Origin: Candidatus Nitrospira allomarina
GTDB lineage: Bacteria; Nitrospirota; Nitrospiria; Nitrospirales; UBA8639
DNA: 64,000 nucleotides
Direction: 5' to 3'
NCBI RefSeq assembly: GCF_032050975.1
Contig: NZ_CP116967.1
Location: 3,283,001 to 3,347,000, forward strand
Shown: positions 56,085 through 64,000 of the stretch, in pieces
Layout of the letters: each line of letters begins with the position of its first letter
How positions within the stretch are numbered: position 1 is the stretch's first letter
Position numbers and translations under genes: made by a program
Notes under the pieces: generated by a model
Database searches by the model: none
The model's input: only the letters and a program-made list of their open reading frames with translations
Told to the model about the DNA's origin: nothing

Positions 56085-57146
56085 ATGAGCGTTTTTTCCG
56101 TTCAAAATATTTCGGAGCTCGAATACTGCCAGGCCCATGAAGTGTTGACGCACTTCATTCAGCAAGAGGATCTGGATCAGTACATCTCCCTCAGACCCAA
56201 GTGCCTGAATCTGTTCGAGCAGGTGTTAGGTCAGGCGATGGTGGAGGCCTACGAGGACCAGCCTTCATCTTCTACGGCACACCTGTTTCTCCAGCAGATT
56301 CTCTATCGAATCAACCGATTGAAACTGTTCTGGTATGACGACCTTGAGAATTACACCAATGAGGATTCTACATTTCTCCTCTCCATCCGGAGAAAAATTG
56401 AAACGGCTTGGCAGGCATGGGAGTCTCAACATATCGAGGTCTCTCTCCTAAAGAACTTGGACATCGAGGCGGCGCTTCGGGAACGCGCGGCAGAAGATCT
56501 TAACCCGGAACTCTCCCAGTCCGGGATCTTCTATCGCAACGATATGTCGAAGGAAGGATACCGTCAATTATTAGCCATCGCCTCTTTAGATGGCCTGGTT
56601 GAGGCGAGCCAATTGTCACGAGTGATTGGCGGCGTCGGGAATGAAATCCAATCCATGCTCACGAAGATCCTCTTTGAGGAGTATGGGGGAGCCAAATTAG
56701 AAAGAAAGCATACCTCATTTTTTTCGGCGATGCTGATCGAATTGGGTATGGACCCCACGCCTGAAACCTACTTTGACATCGTTCCATGGGAAGTCCTCGC
56801 CAACATCAATCATAGTTTTACCGTTTCTGAACGCAAAAGATTTTTCTTGCGGTATATAGGCAGCCTTCTCTACTTTGAAATCTCAGTCCCTGCAGCATTT
56901 CAGCATTATAAAATCGCAGGAGAACGGCTTGGCCTTAGCGAAAAAGCAATCGGCTACTGGGATATCCACATCAAAGAGGACCTACGGCACGGTCAATGGA
57001 TGTTGAACGAAGTCGCCCTTCCCCTCATCACCCGCTATCAAGATAGCGCGTGGGAAATCGTAATGGGCTATGATCAGCAACGATCCCTCAGCACGCGTGC
57101 CGGTCTGGCTATCGCCAATTCCGTCCTACAGGCGGAGAATGCCTGA
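56085..57146 (+). CDS. Haem-oxygenase-like diiron oxidase/oxygenase (HDO superfamily)
   Basis: A 353-residue, all-helical soluble protein of the iron-containing redox enzyme (HDO) type. Candidate diiron ligands are Glu198/199 in LFEEYGGAK, His209 in RKHTSFF, Glu265 in LYFEISVP, His295 and Asp299 and His302 in HIKEDLRHG, the last being the HxxxDxxH signature. FYRNDMSKEGYRQLL precedes them. Known HDO enzymes catalyse C-C cleavage, N-oxidation or hydroxylation of small metabolites. It is divergent from the EgtD-like gene, so a common promoter region and a shared substrate are plausible but unproven. The N-terminal 120 residues are an added helical domain. Confidence 0.8.
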   Translation: MSVFSVQNISELEYCQAHEVLTHFIQQEDLDQYISLRPKCLNLFEQVLGQAMVEAYEDQPSSSTAHLFLQQILYRINRLKLFWYDDLENYTNEDSTFLLSIRRKIETAWQAWESQHIEVSLLKNLDIEAALRERAAEDLNPELSQSGIFYRNDMSKEGYRQLLAIASLDGLVEASQLSRVIGGVGNEIQSMLTKILFEEYGGAKLERKHTSFFSAMLIELGMDPTPETYFDIVPWEVLANINHSFTVSERKRFFLRYIGSLLYFEISVPAAFQHYKIAGERLGLSEKAIGYWDIHIKEDLRHGQWMLNEVALPLITRYQDSAWEIVMGYDQQRSLSTRAGLAIANSVLQAENA

Positions 57147-57418
57147 TCGTATTGCCTGCTGGTCTCCCCTTCAATCCGCCTGACCAACGCGACCAGTGAC
57201 AGATTTTCACTGTGTGCTAATCTGAAGATCAGCAAGGCATCCTCCCCGTAACTCATGGCCAAACCCACGTGAGGCCAGAACCAGGAATCCCACCCGTTTA
57301 CTTTTTGCTCACAAAATTGGTGGACATCGAGTTGTCCATAAAAAGTTATAATATGGCCAACTCAAATGGCTAGTTTAGAGCTCGTGCGCGCTGTAAGAAG
57401 GGAAACCATTCGATTTGA

Positions 57419-58432
57419 TTATTTATCTAATGTATAAAATCGGTCTTTCACGATTTTGCCGTCGGAATATTTATCAAAGTTCTCTCCCATGGAGGCTCCG
57501 AGTTCTGCCAATCTCTTGTCGGGATGAGGGTGGGTCTTAAACAGCAAGGCGACGCTACTGTCATTGAGACCAGCATGACCAATTTCCTGCAACACCATGG
57601 GCAGGCCATATGAATCATAGCCGGCCCTGGTAGCCAACACCACTCCAATCCTGTCGGCCTGATATTCGGCATCTTTATCCAATCCGCGAGCCATCACTTC
57701 TGCCCCACTCCCAATAAGATTATTCACGGCCTGCTTCGCTTGTTCATTTTTCATTTTACCGACTTTTTGAGAAAACAAGCCTCTTCCCATATCAATCGCC
57801 TGGCTTTGTTTAATGATGGTTAGATGATGCTGTTTGATAACATGACCAATCTCATGTCCCAGGACTCCAGCCAATTCCGCTTCCGAATGAAGTTGGTGAT
57901 ACAAACCTTTGGTCAGAAAAATGAACCCACCCGGCGCAGCAAAGGCATTGATATCATCGGAATCAATCACTCCAAAATACCAATCTAGGTCGGTTCTTCC
58001 ACTCTGCAGACTGAGCCACTTTCCAACGTGATTGACGTACCGTTGCAAGCGTTCATCCTTGACTAGCGGCGCAGCCCCAAGCAACCGTCCGGCAATCTCT
58101 TGACCGATGGCTATTTCCTCTTCTGTGGAGGTCCCTTTAACCAGATCGGTCAGGTCTGTCAGCGGAGTTTTCTTGCCCGTCTTTTTTTGGGGAGTACTTT
58201 CTTGTGTTTTTCCGGTGGCGGTTTCATCCGTCTGCCCTAATTGTTTGAGGGCATCACCCAAATCAAATGCATGAGTGACGGTTGCCACCCCGAAGATTAC
58301 CAATGTCAGAATCAATCCACGCAGAAGAAATCCTTTCAAGTCCGCACTAGCCTGTTGATTGAAGAACACTGGAGGAGCAGGCCGAAACAATCGAGAGAGT
58401 ATATTTTTCTTCATAATATGCTGATTGCTCAT
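57419..58432 (-). CDS. M48 family metalloprotease
   Basis: A 337-residue zinc protease with one N-terminal membrane helix (about 35-55, GFLLRGLILTLVIFGVATVT). The active site is HEIGH at 193-197, preceded by FAAPGGFIFLTKGLYHQL, and a distal DAEYQADRIGVVLATRAG provides the third ligand. The low-complexity segment with TGKTQESTPQKKTGKK (about 70-90) is a linker. It follows the SH3 gene after 3 bp and belongs to the CHASE2-SH3-M48 unit. Relatives clear misfolded outer-membrane proteins. Confidence 0.88.
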   Translation of the reverse strand: MSNQHIMKKNILSRLFRPAPPVFFNQQASADLKGFLLRGLILTLVIFGVATVTHAFDLGDALKQLGQTDETATGKTQESTPQKKTGKKTPLTDLTDLVKGTSTEEEIAIGQEIAGRLLGAAPLVKDERLQRYVNHVGKWLSLQSGRTDLDWYFGVIDSDDINAFAAPGGFIFLTKGLYHQLHSEAELAGVLGHEIGHVIKQHHLTIIKQSQAIDMGRGLFSQKVGKMKNEQAKQAVNNLIGSGAEVMARGLDKDAEYQADRIGVVLATRAGYDSYGLPMVLQEIGHAGLNDSSVALLFKTHPHPDKRLAELGASMGENFDKYSDGKIVKDRFYTLDK

Positions 58433-58435
58433 GTG

Positions 58436-58951
58436 TTAATTCCCGTCTGTCGTCTGTAAGAACGGAACTTTTTGTACTTGTAACCCTGCCTGATTGGCAA
58501 AATCTTGTGCTTGTTTCTTTGAAGTCCGATAGGTTTTCAGTGTCTGTAATTCATGTTCATTAAATTCGGCCTCCTTTAATTCCTCTTCATCTAATCCGCG
58601 AACTCCCGTAGCGGCCACAACATTTCCACTCCCAGCTCTCCCAGTGGCCAAACCCAATACTCCTGAAGCTTCCTTCGCCGCGGAAACAGTTTCCGCAGAA
58701 CCCCCACGTCGAATATAGAGCATTCGAACCCATCCGGTTTTATCTTTACGGGACACCTCCAACCATCCACCTTTTCTTCTCAGAATCTCCACGGCGTCGC
58801 CTTCCTTTAACGATAGCAGTTCTCGAGCATCTTTAAAGGGTTCGCTCATGAGCTGGCACGCTCGAACGGCTACACCAGGGTCCGAAGTTTTTCCCTCTGC
58901 GGGAAAGACTCCAACAATGACTAATATCAGGAAGGCTAACCATTTCCTCAT
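58436..58951 (-). CDS. Secreted bacterial SH3-domain protein
   Basis: A 171-residue protein starting at ATG 58951, which is preceded by a strong AAGGAGG; the frame is open to 58999 but the shorter start gives a clear signal peptide (MRKWLAFLILVIVGVFPAEG). The SH3b domain (about 38-85) shows LLSLKEGDAVEILRRKGGWLE and TGWVRMLYIRR; the C-terminal 60 residues are helical (DEEELKEAEFNEHELQTLKTYR). Bacterial SH3 domains usually bind cell-wall peptides. It sits between the CHASE2 and M48 genes. Confidence 0.8.
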   Translation of the reverse strand: MRKWLAFLILVIVGVFPAEGKTSDPGVAVRACQLMSEPFKDARELLSLKEGDAVEILRRKGGWLEVSRKDKTGWVRMLYIRRGGSAETVSAAKEASGVLGLATGRAGSGNVVAATGVRGLDEEELKEAEFNEHELQTLKTYRTSKKQAQDFANQAGLQVQKVPFLQTTDGN

Positions 58952-59033
58952 CACAGTCCTCCTTCTAGCGTTAAACAGACACGGCAGTTCCGGATGCAAT
59001 ACGGCATGGGTTTTGGGACTTTCGGGTAAGGGA

Positions 59034-60791
59034 TCAAGATGTTATCTCAAGCGGCTGCTCCTTGAGATTGACCATGGCTTTAATCACTAAATGTTGCCAA
59101 GCCTCCAGTCTCATTTTTTCATTTCCATAGGTCAAGGGACCTTGGCACCATCCGAGCTTACATCCTATTCTATCATTTTCACAGATGCTGCGAACCACTT
59201 CTCGAACCAGGGTTACCGTTTGTTCCCCCGATTTTTCCACTTCCCATGGCTTCGTTTTCACATGATTTTCGACCCAATAAATGAGGAACATATTCTGAAA
59301 GGCCTTTTCAATGCCGGCAGGTTTCCGTGAAAAGGCTTCTATGGTAAACCCAACCTTTTTGCCATACAGGCCACGCTTCAGCAGGGTCAAGAATCTCCCT
59401 TCCGGGATTTCCTCCAAGCTCTCCGGTTGAACCACAACCACTACGGTATATTGCCATCCATCCACCCCCTCTTCCACATTCAGCCACACATATTTCTCCA
59501 TAATCGTGGCTTCGGCATAGGCATACACCCGCGCGAGAGAAAAATAGATCAATCCGGCGGTGATGGGTGCCGTTAGATCAAGATAGTAGGTGGTGAGATT
59601 CAAGCTCGCGAAAGTAAAGGCCATCAAACCCACTTGCGAACCGGCAAACACCATATCAATGGCTTTGCGTTTGACCCCGGTTAAAAACGCCAAGGCTGTG
59701 ATCCAGATGAGTCCAAGGGCCAGTGCGGTAAAAAGCCATGGGTTCTTGGCCTGAGTAATCCAATCTCCGTTTTTGATATTTCCAATCGCCGTGGCCAGAA
59801 TTTCCACACCGGGATGAATCTTCTCCATGGGAGTGGGCTTGGTGTCGAACAGAGCCGAGGCTGTAGACCCGATGATCACAATTTTGCCAGTGAATTCATC
59901 CGAATCCCGTTGCTTATCTCTCCTCAAAAAATCGTCAAAGACGTCACTAAAGCGAACCGATCGGAAGGCCCCGAATTTTCCTCGCCAGTTTAAATACACA
60001 TCCGAATCATTCGGTAGTTTCCACCCCAGCGTTTCACCGATTTTGGCAGGCAGGGACGGAACACGCCATCCATAATGATCACGATAGATGGGGTATTGAC
60101 GAACAATGCCATCCCGTTCCGGATAGACATTATTGGTCCCCACTCTTCCACTCTGAATAATGCCTGTGAAGGAGGGGAGGACCAGGGCAATCCCTTTCTC
60201 ATCCTGTGACTCCCCAGGAATGGGTTCTATGCCGGGAATCATGGAAGGGGTCACCCTGCTGAGTTCATCGTTCGTTGGGGACAACCGCATCATGGGGAAA
60301 AATGTATTTTCCGAATTACTGACGACGTCATTGAAGTACGAATCTGATTCTTTATTGAACACATCAGGATCACTAAATAAAATATCAAATACCACGGCAG
60401 AGGGCCGTTGCTCCTGTAGCATTTCCAGAAATTCTGCAAAAACCTGACGGGGCCAGGGCCACCGCCCATATTCTTGGGCCATGGCCTCCAAACTGGCTTC
60501 GTCAATATCCACAATCACAATGTCGGGGTCGGCCTTGTGAAACAGGACCCGATTTTTCATAATCACATCAAATGTCTTCAGTTTCATTCCGCGAATCAGT
60601 TCGAACGAGCCGGCATCCAATACAACGAGGACGCTACAAAAAATCGCCAAGTAGAGATAAAACCGGCCTTGCGATTTCGTCACATAGCGATATCCCACCT
60701 GAATGAGTTTTTCAACAGAAAAATTCTTCATTTTCTGGGCAAGACCTTGAACGGGGGTCTGGTCTGTATGGCTTTCATCTGAAGGCCCCAA
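59034..60791 (-). CDS. CHASE2-domain sensor protein with unknown cytosolic domain
   Basis: A 585-residue membrane protein. One helix near residue 45 (FYLYLAIFCSVLVVLDAG) leads to a periplasmic CHASE2 domain (about 65-340: ADPDIVIVDIDEASLEAMAQ, YGRWPWPRQVF, EKIHPGVEILATAIGNI), then three membrane helices (about 350-440). CHASE2 usually precedes an adenylate cyclase or kinase, but here about 140 cytosolic residues follow (VVVVVQPESLEEIPEGRF onward, with KVGFTIEAFSRKP and WQHLVIKAM) without cyclase or kinase motifs. The output is thus unknown. It is the first gene of the CHASE2-SH3-M48 unit. Confidence 0.85.
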   Translation of the reverse strand: MGPSDESHTDQTPVQGLAQKMKNFSVEKLIQVGYRYVTKSQGRFYLYLAIFCSVLVVLDAGSFELIRGMKLKTFDVIMKNRVLFHKADPDIVIVDIDEASLEAMAQEYGRWPWPRQVFAEFLEMLQEQRPSAVVFDILFSDPDVFNKESDSYFNDVVSNSENTFFPMMRLSPTNDELSRVTPSMIPGIEPIPGESQDEKGIALVLPSFTGIIQSGRVGTNNVYPERDGIVRQYPIYRDHYGWRVPSLPAKIGETLGWKLPNDSDVYLNWRGKFGAFRSVRFSDVFDDFLRRDKQRDSDEFTGKIVIIGSTASALFDTKPTPMEKIHPGVEILATAIGNIKNGDWITQAKNPWLFTALALGLIWITALAFLTGVKRKAIDMVFAGSQVGLMAFTFASLNLTTYYLDLTAPITAGLIYFSLARVYAYAEATIMEKYVWLNVEEGVDGWQYTVVVVVQPESLEEIPEGRFLTLLKRGLYGKKVGFTIEAFSRKPAGIEKAFQNMFLIYWVENHVKTKPWEVEKSGEQTVTLVREVVRSICENDRIGCKLGWCQGPLTYGNEKMRLEAWQHLVIKAMVNLKEQPLEITS

Positions 60792-61104
60792 AGACGTAGG
60801 CTAATAAAAACCAAAACAAAACCCGCAGGTGACATCAGGAGGTTGAGAATGGAAACATTCAAGTTGAAATGTTAGCCAACAACTGAGGAAATGTACAGGG
60901 GAAACAAAGGGCAGAATTGTTAATGATTTGTTTGCTCGGGCTCTGATCTCTTCAGGAAAAAGAAAAAGGACTGTATGGATTTTTCGAGTCAAAAATTTCT
61001 ATTTGCTAACCTTGCATCCTTCCCTACGTCATCAGATAACCCCGAAGGTCCCTCTTCCGTGGCCAAGCCCGTTTCAACACGATGGGGAACACTGCATATT
61101 TTGG
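60792..61104. other. Intergenic stretch, nothing recognised
   Basis: About 310 bp between the end of the SulP gene and the CHASE2 start. It probably contains the CHASE2 promoter, but no clear boxes were found and no terminator for a minus-strand transcript is visible. Confidence 0.4.
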
Positions 61105-62769
61105 TCATGCCCTTTGCGCACCGGAGAGTTCATCTGTGGGTGAAATATTATGCCCTTGATCGGCATGACGCAACGCATCCAATCGAAGCTCGTACCGCTG
61201 TTCAGGTCCAATGTGATCCAAAACCCCCAATCCATCCAGGACTTTAAGGACTCCCGGTTTAATTCCAACAAAGTATAGATTCTGGCGATGTGCCTGAACC
61301 ATGCGAAGCATATCTTCAACCGCAAGGGCGGCAGTTCCGTCAATGGCCGAAACATCCGATAGATCAAGAACGACATGGGTAAAGTTGTTGAAGCCTTTTA
61401 GCGACTCCAGGCGTCTCACCATAGTTTTTGCCGAACCAAAGCTCATCGGGCCATCGACATGAATCAGGACAATCCGACCGTTGTTGCGTTCAAGAATGGC
61501 TTTTTCTTCAGGATGAAACGGGATCTCCTGTGTCGGCTCACTAATGACTCGTAAATTGGCCAATTCAAGTTCGGCCATGCGCTTTACAAATAAAAGACTT
61601 GCCAGGACGATTCCTACGCCAACAGCCGAGATTAGATCTACAAGAACCGTAATGATCAGCACCACCCCCATGATCAGCACATCGGTTCGTGGGGCCTTGA
61701 CCAGGTGTCGGAGAAACCTCCAATCAATGATATCCAACCCCACTTTGAATAAAATTCCGGCTAACACGGCCAAAGGAATCTGTTCCGCTAACGGTCCCAG
61801 CCCCAGCAATGTGGCCAATAACACCAATGACATGAGGATTCCCGATATGGGCGTTCGGCCGCCACTCCGAATATTGGCCACAGACCGCATTGTCGCGCCT
61901 GCTCCCGGAAGGCCACCAAAAAGACCGGCCACCAAATTGCCGACTCCCTGACCAATCAATTCTTGATTCGAATCATGTTGGGTACGGGTCATGTTGTCAC
62001 ACACCAATGAGGTGAGCAGACTATCAATACTTCCAAGGAGAGCCAACACCACCGCCCCCTCTACCATCACAAGAAATACACTGGTCTCCATATCAGGGAT
62101 GATAAAAGACGGAAATCCTTCCGGAACATTTCCAATCACTGGTGCGTGAGGGAAAAAGAAATAGGCTCCCAGGGTGCCTGCACATAGGGCCAGAAGTTGG
62201 GGTGGAATCACTTGACTCATTCGTACTGGTGTCAGATACATGATCGCAATCGTCAGGAGCCCCAGAATTGTCGCTTGAGGGAAAGGATTTGATAAAAATT
62301 CCGGAATGGCTAACAGATTGGCATAAATTCCTTCCGATTTGGCTTCGAATCCAACAAGCGGTCCAACCTGCAAAATAAGAATAATGCATCCAATTCCGCT
62401 CATGAACCCTGAAATCACCGGATAGGGAACAAGGGCAATATAATGCCCGAATCCGAGCAATCCGAACAGAATTTGTAACCCCCCACCCATGATCACCACG
62501 GTAAATGCCAGGGCTGGATTGTCAGAGAATTGAACCAGAATTCCAGCCATCACAACCGTCATGGGACCGGTGGGGCCGGAACATTGCGCGGGGGTCCCTC
62601 CGAATACGGATGCGAACAATCCGACAAGGATGGCGCCATAGAGTCCGGCAATTGCACCGGCCCCTGAGGCCACTCCAAAAGCGAGGGCTAATGGTAGTGC
62701 GACCACAGCCGCCACCACGCCACCGTAGATATCTCCTCGAAGATTATTGAAATGCAATCCATGAATCAT
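61105..62769 (-). CDS. SulP family inorganic anion transporter with STAS domain
   Basis: A 554-residue integral membrane carrier. The start at ATG 62769 follows AGAGAGG; an ATG at 62829 is also open but lacks a ribosome-binding sequence. Ten or more helices include GVVAAVVALPLALAFGVASG, the conserved first-helix region, and FGGTPAQCSGPTGPMTVVMAG. The C-terminal STAS domain (about 430-540) has IVLIHVDGPMSFGSAKTMVRR and HVVLDLSDVSAIDGTAALAV. Members carry sulfate, bicarbonate or other anions; substrate is not determined. It is followed upstream (on the same strand) by a two-component system that may regulate it. Confidence 0.9.
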   Translation of the reverse strand: MIHGLHFNNLRGDIYGGVVAAVVALPLALAFGVASGAGAIAGLYGAILVGLFASVFGGTPAQCSGPTGPMTVVMAGILVQFSDNPALAFTVVIMGGGLQILFGLLGFGHYIALVPYPVISGFMSGIGCIILILQVGPLVGFEAKSEGIYANLLAIPEFLSNPFPQATILGLLTIAIMYLTPVRMSQVIPPQLLALCAGTLGAYFFFPHAPVIGNVPEGFPSFIIPDMETSVFLVMVEGAVVLALLGSIDSLLTSLVCDNMTRTQHDSNQELIGQGVGNLVAGLFGGLPGAGATMRSVANIRSGGRTPISGILMSLVLLATLLGLGPLAEQIPLAVLAGILFKVGLDIIDWRFLRHLVKAPRTDVLIMGVVLIITVLVDLISAVGVGIVLASLLFVKRMAELELANLRVISEPTQEIPFHPEEKAILERNNGRIVLIHVDGPMSFGSAKTMVRRLESLKGFNNFTHVVLDLSDVSAIDGTAALAVEDMLRMVQAHRQNLYFVGIKPGVLKVLDGLGVLDHIGPEQRYELRLDALRHADQGHNISPTDELSGAQRA

Positions 62770-63094
62770 GCGCATCCTCTCTCTTACTCCTCTATGGATC
62801 AAATCCCTCGATACGATTACGTTTGGCAAATCAGGCGACCTGCCTGCTCCCGTGTTTTATGTATGGGACGCATCGGAAAAGAAAATGACCATCGTCTTTG
62901 CGATAGATTAGCCTTCACCGAGCCTGTTGCTTAGAAAATATTGGCAAAAATGGAAAAAAAGAGTTATGAGACTGAGTGTTGTGTTCTGACTGGATAAATT
63001 AACGGGAATACGGATGAAATGGCAGAGGGGAAAACCTGACAAGACCATACAAGGCTGATTGGGACATTGATCAATCAAGGGAAAAGGTGGGAGT
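62770..63094. other. Intergenic stretch between response regulator and SulP gene
   Basis: About 325 bp. It contains the presumed SulP promoter region and a short palindrome around TTGATCAATCAA near 63067-63078. No terminator with a U-tract was found, so readthrough from the regulator genes is possible. Confidence 0.4.
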
Positions 63095-63766
63095 CTAGAG
63101 AGGATTGCCGGACGTCAGCACACCACAGCTCAGAGCAAACTGCACAAGGTCGGCACGACTACGAAGACCGAGTTTTTCCATAACCCTTGCACGATACGTT
63201 TCAACCGACTTGACACTAATCCCCAATTGTTCAGCAATGTGCTGATTGGTAAACCCTTGTGCGACCAGGCCGAAAATCTCACGCTCTCTCGGACTGAGTT
63301 CTCCCAGCAATCCAGGGGCCCTCTCCGCAAGCCTTTTCTTGGGGGCACCGTGGAGATCCTGCCCCACCCCTTTCCCTACAGTCCAATCCACAAAGGTCTT
63401 TCCTTGGGCAACGGTACGGATCGCTGTCAACAATTCGGTGTCGGCCGCACTTTTCACGACATAACCCAAAGCGCCCGCAGCTAATGACCCGCGAACGTAG
63501 CCGCTTTCAGTGTGCATAGTCAGAACAAGAATATTTCCGGAAGGACAGCATTTTTTTAGTTCGCCGATTGTGTCCATATGCATATGACCCTGCATGGCCA
63601 GATCCATTAAGATGACATGAGGCAACAAATCTTGAACGGCCTCAATGGCGGAAGCGGCGCCTCCGGATTCACCAACGACTTCCATGTCCGGTTGTCCATT
63701 AATCAAGAGACGCAATCCCGATCGGAGGACTGCGTGATCATCGACGATAAAAATCCGAATGTTCAT
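63095..63766 (-). CDS. LuxR/NarL-type response regulator
   Basis: A 223-residue regulator with receiver domain (residues 1-120: acid pocket D9 D10, phosphorylation site D55 in VILMDLAM, LVLTMHTE, and K in YVVKSAADT) and a LuxR-type HTH (about 155-215, LSPREREIFGLVAQGFTNQHIAE and ISVKSVETYRARVMEKLGL). It would bind DNA as a dimer on phosphorylation. Its start overlaps the kinase stop in ATGA, so both are co-translated. It is upstream of the SulP gene on the same strand. Confidence 0.93.
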   Translation of the reverse strand: MNIRIFIVDDHAVLRSGLRLLINGQPDMEVVGESGGAASAIEAVQDLLPHVILMDLAMQGHMHMDTIGELKKCCPSGNILVLTMHTESGYVRGSLAAGALGYVVKSAADTELLTAIRTVAQGKTFVDWTVGKGVGQDLHGAPKKRLAERAPGLLGELSPREREIFGLVAQGFTNQHIAEQLGISVKSVETYRARVMEKLGLRSRADLVQFALSCGVLTSGNPL

Positions 63767-64000
63767 GTCCCCTCTCCTTTTAAGGGGATGTTGACATAGA
63801 TGGTGGTTCCCGTTCCGGCAGATGATTCAATGGAAATCGAACCATTGAGCAACAGGGTTCGCTCCCGCATCCCGTGCAGGCCAAGATGCGCCCCTGCCGC
63901 AGCCGTCCGAACAATCGCCTGCGCGTCAAATCCCTGACCATTATCTTCCACAATAAGTCGAATCTGTGCCGGATTTTGCTGTAGGAGTATTGACACGGTA
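63763..64000 (-). CDS. Sensor histidine kinase, C-terminal end only (cut by window)
   Basis: The frame is open to the right edge and shows the ATPase end of a NarX/LiaS-type histidine kinase: VEDNGQGFDAQA (N-G box), HLGLHGMRERTLLLNGSISI and ESSAGTGTTIYVNIPL (G2 box and terminus). About 79 codons are visible; the sensor and DHp parts lie outside. It overlaps the response regulator start by four bases and is its cognate kinase. Confidence 0.9.
   Translation of the reverse strand, partial: TVSILLQQNPAQIRLIVEDNGQGFDAQAIVRTAAAGAHLGLHGMRERTLLLNGSISIESSAGTGTTIYVNIPLKGEGT

Overview
The window looks like a chromosomal segment of a Nitrospirota bacterium, most likely a Nitrospira-type organism. This is an inference from gene content and moderate GC: a PyrR-controlled pyr/car operon, an LPP20/LpoB/COG3014 lipoprotein cluster, a hyp cluster with an embedded SIS gene, acs, an EgtD-family methyltransferase, CHASE2/SH3/M48 genes and a SulP carrier. 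No 16S rRNA or nitrite oxidoreductase gene lies in the window, so the taxonomy is not proven.

Layout. (1) 1-1282: 3' part of bioA. (2) 1279-12612, minus: one long pyrimidine operon read pyrR-pyrB-pyrC-DUF4149-carA-sppA-M48-carB-greA-SAM hydrolase. A consensus sigma70-type promoter, a PyrR-binding hairpin and an intrinsic terminator precede pyrR, forming a readable attenuator. (3) 12684-20753: an unrecognised 593-residue protein, proA, a small lipoprotein, tRNA-Phe, a secreted protein with three copies of one domain, a lytic transglycosylase, a 61-residue protein and proC. (4) 21106-25144: three tandem secreted HEAT-like paralogues plus a helical secreted protein. (5) 25235-29128, minus: LPP20-LpoB-COG3014-LPP20 outer-membrane lipoproteins, probably serving peptidoglycan synthase activation. 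(6) 29334-34782: small proteins, a DUF3015 lipoprotein, DUF4301, inorganic pyrophosphatase and acetyl-CoA synthetase. (7) 34820-42743, minus: NiFe-hydrogenase maturation genes hypF-hypC-SIS-hypD-hypE-FmdE-like-hypA-hypB, ending in a decayed nickel permease gene. No hydrogenase structural gene is visible. (8) 42780-44706: two decayed copies of the acs 3' end flank a metallophosphatase gene. (9) 45158-53469: an operon of xanthine dehydrogenase (two subunits plus XdhC), a glycosyltransferase, a membrane-anchored unusual cytochrome P450 and possibly a small membrane protein. (10) 54111-57146: a lipocalin, then an EgtD-family histidine methyltransferase divergent from a haem-oxygenase-like diiron protein. 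(11) 57419-60791, minus: CHASE2 sensor, SH3 protein and M48 protease. (12) 61105-64000, minus: SulP anion carrier and a LuxR-type response regulator with its histidine kinase (cut by the window end).

The best candidates for something new are the XDH/GT4/P450 operon, the EgtD-like/diiron oxidase pair, the tandem HEAT-like family with a mosaic middle copy, and the CHASE2 protein with an unidentified cytosolic domain. The best-supported regulatory element is the PyrR attenuator at 12469-12612. The clearest genome decay is the nickel permease pseudogene and the acs relics on the two sides of the hyp cluster.
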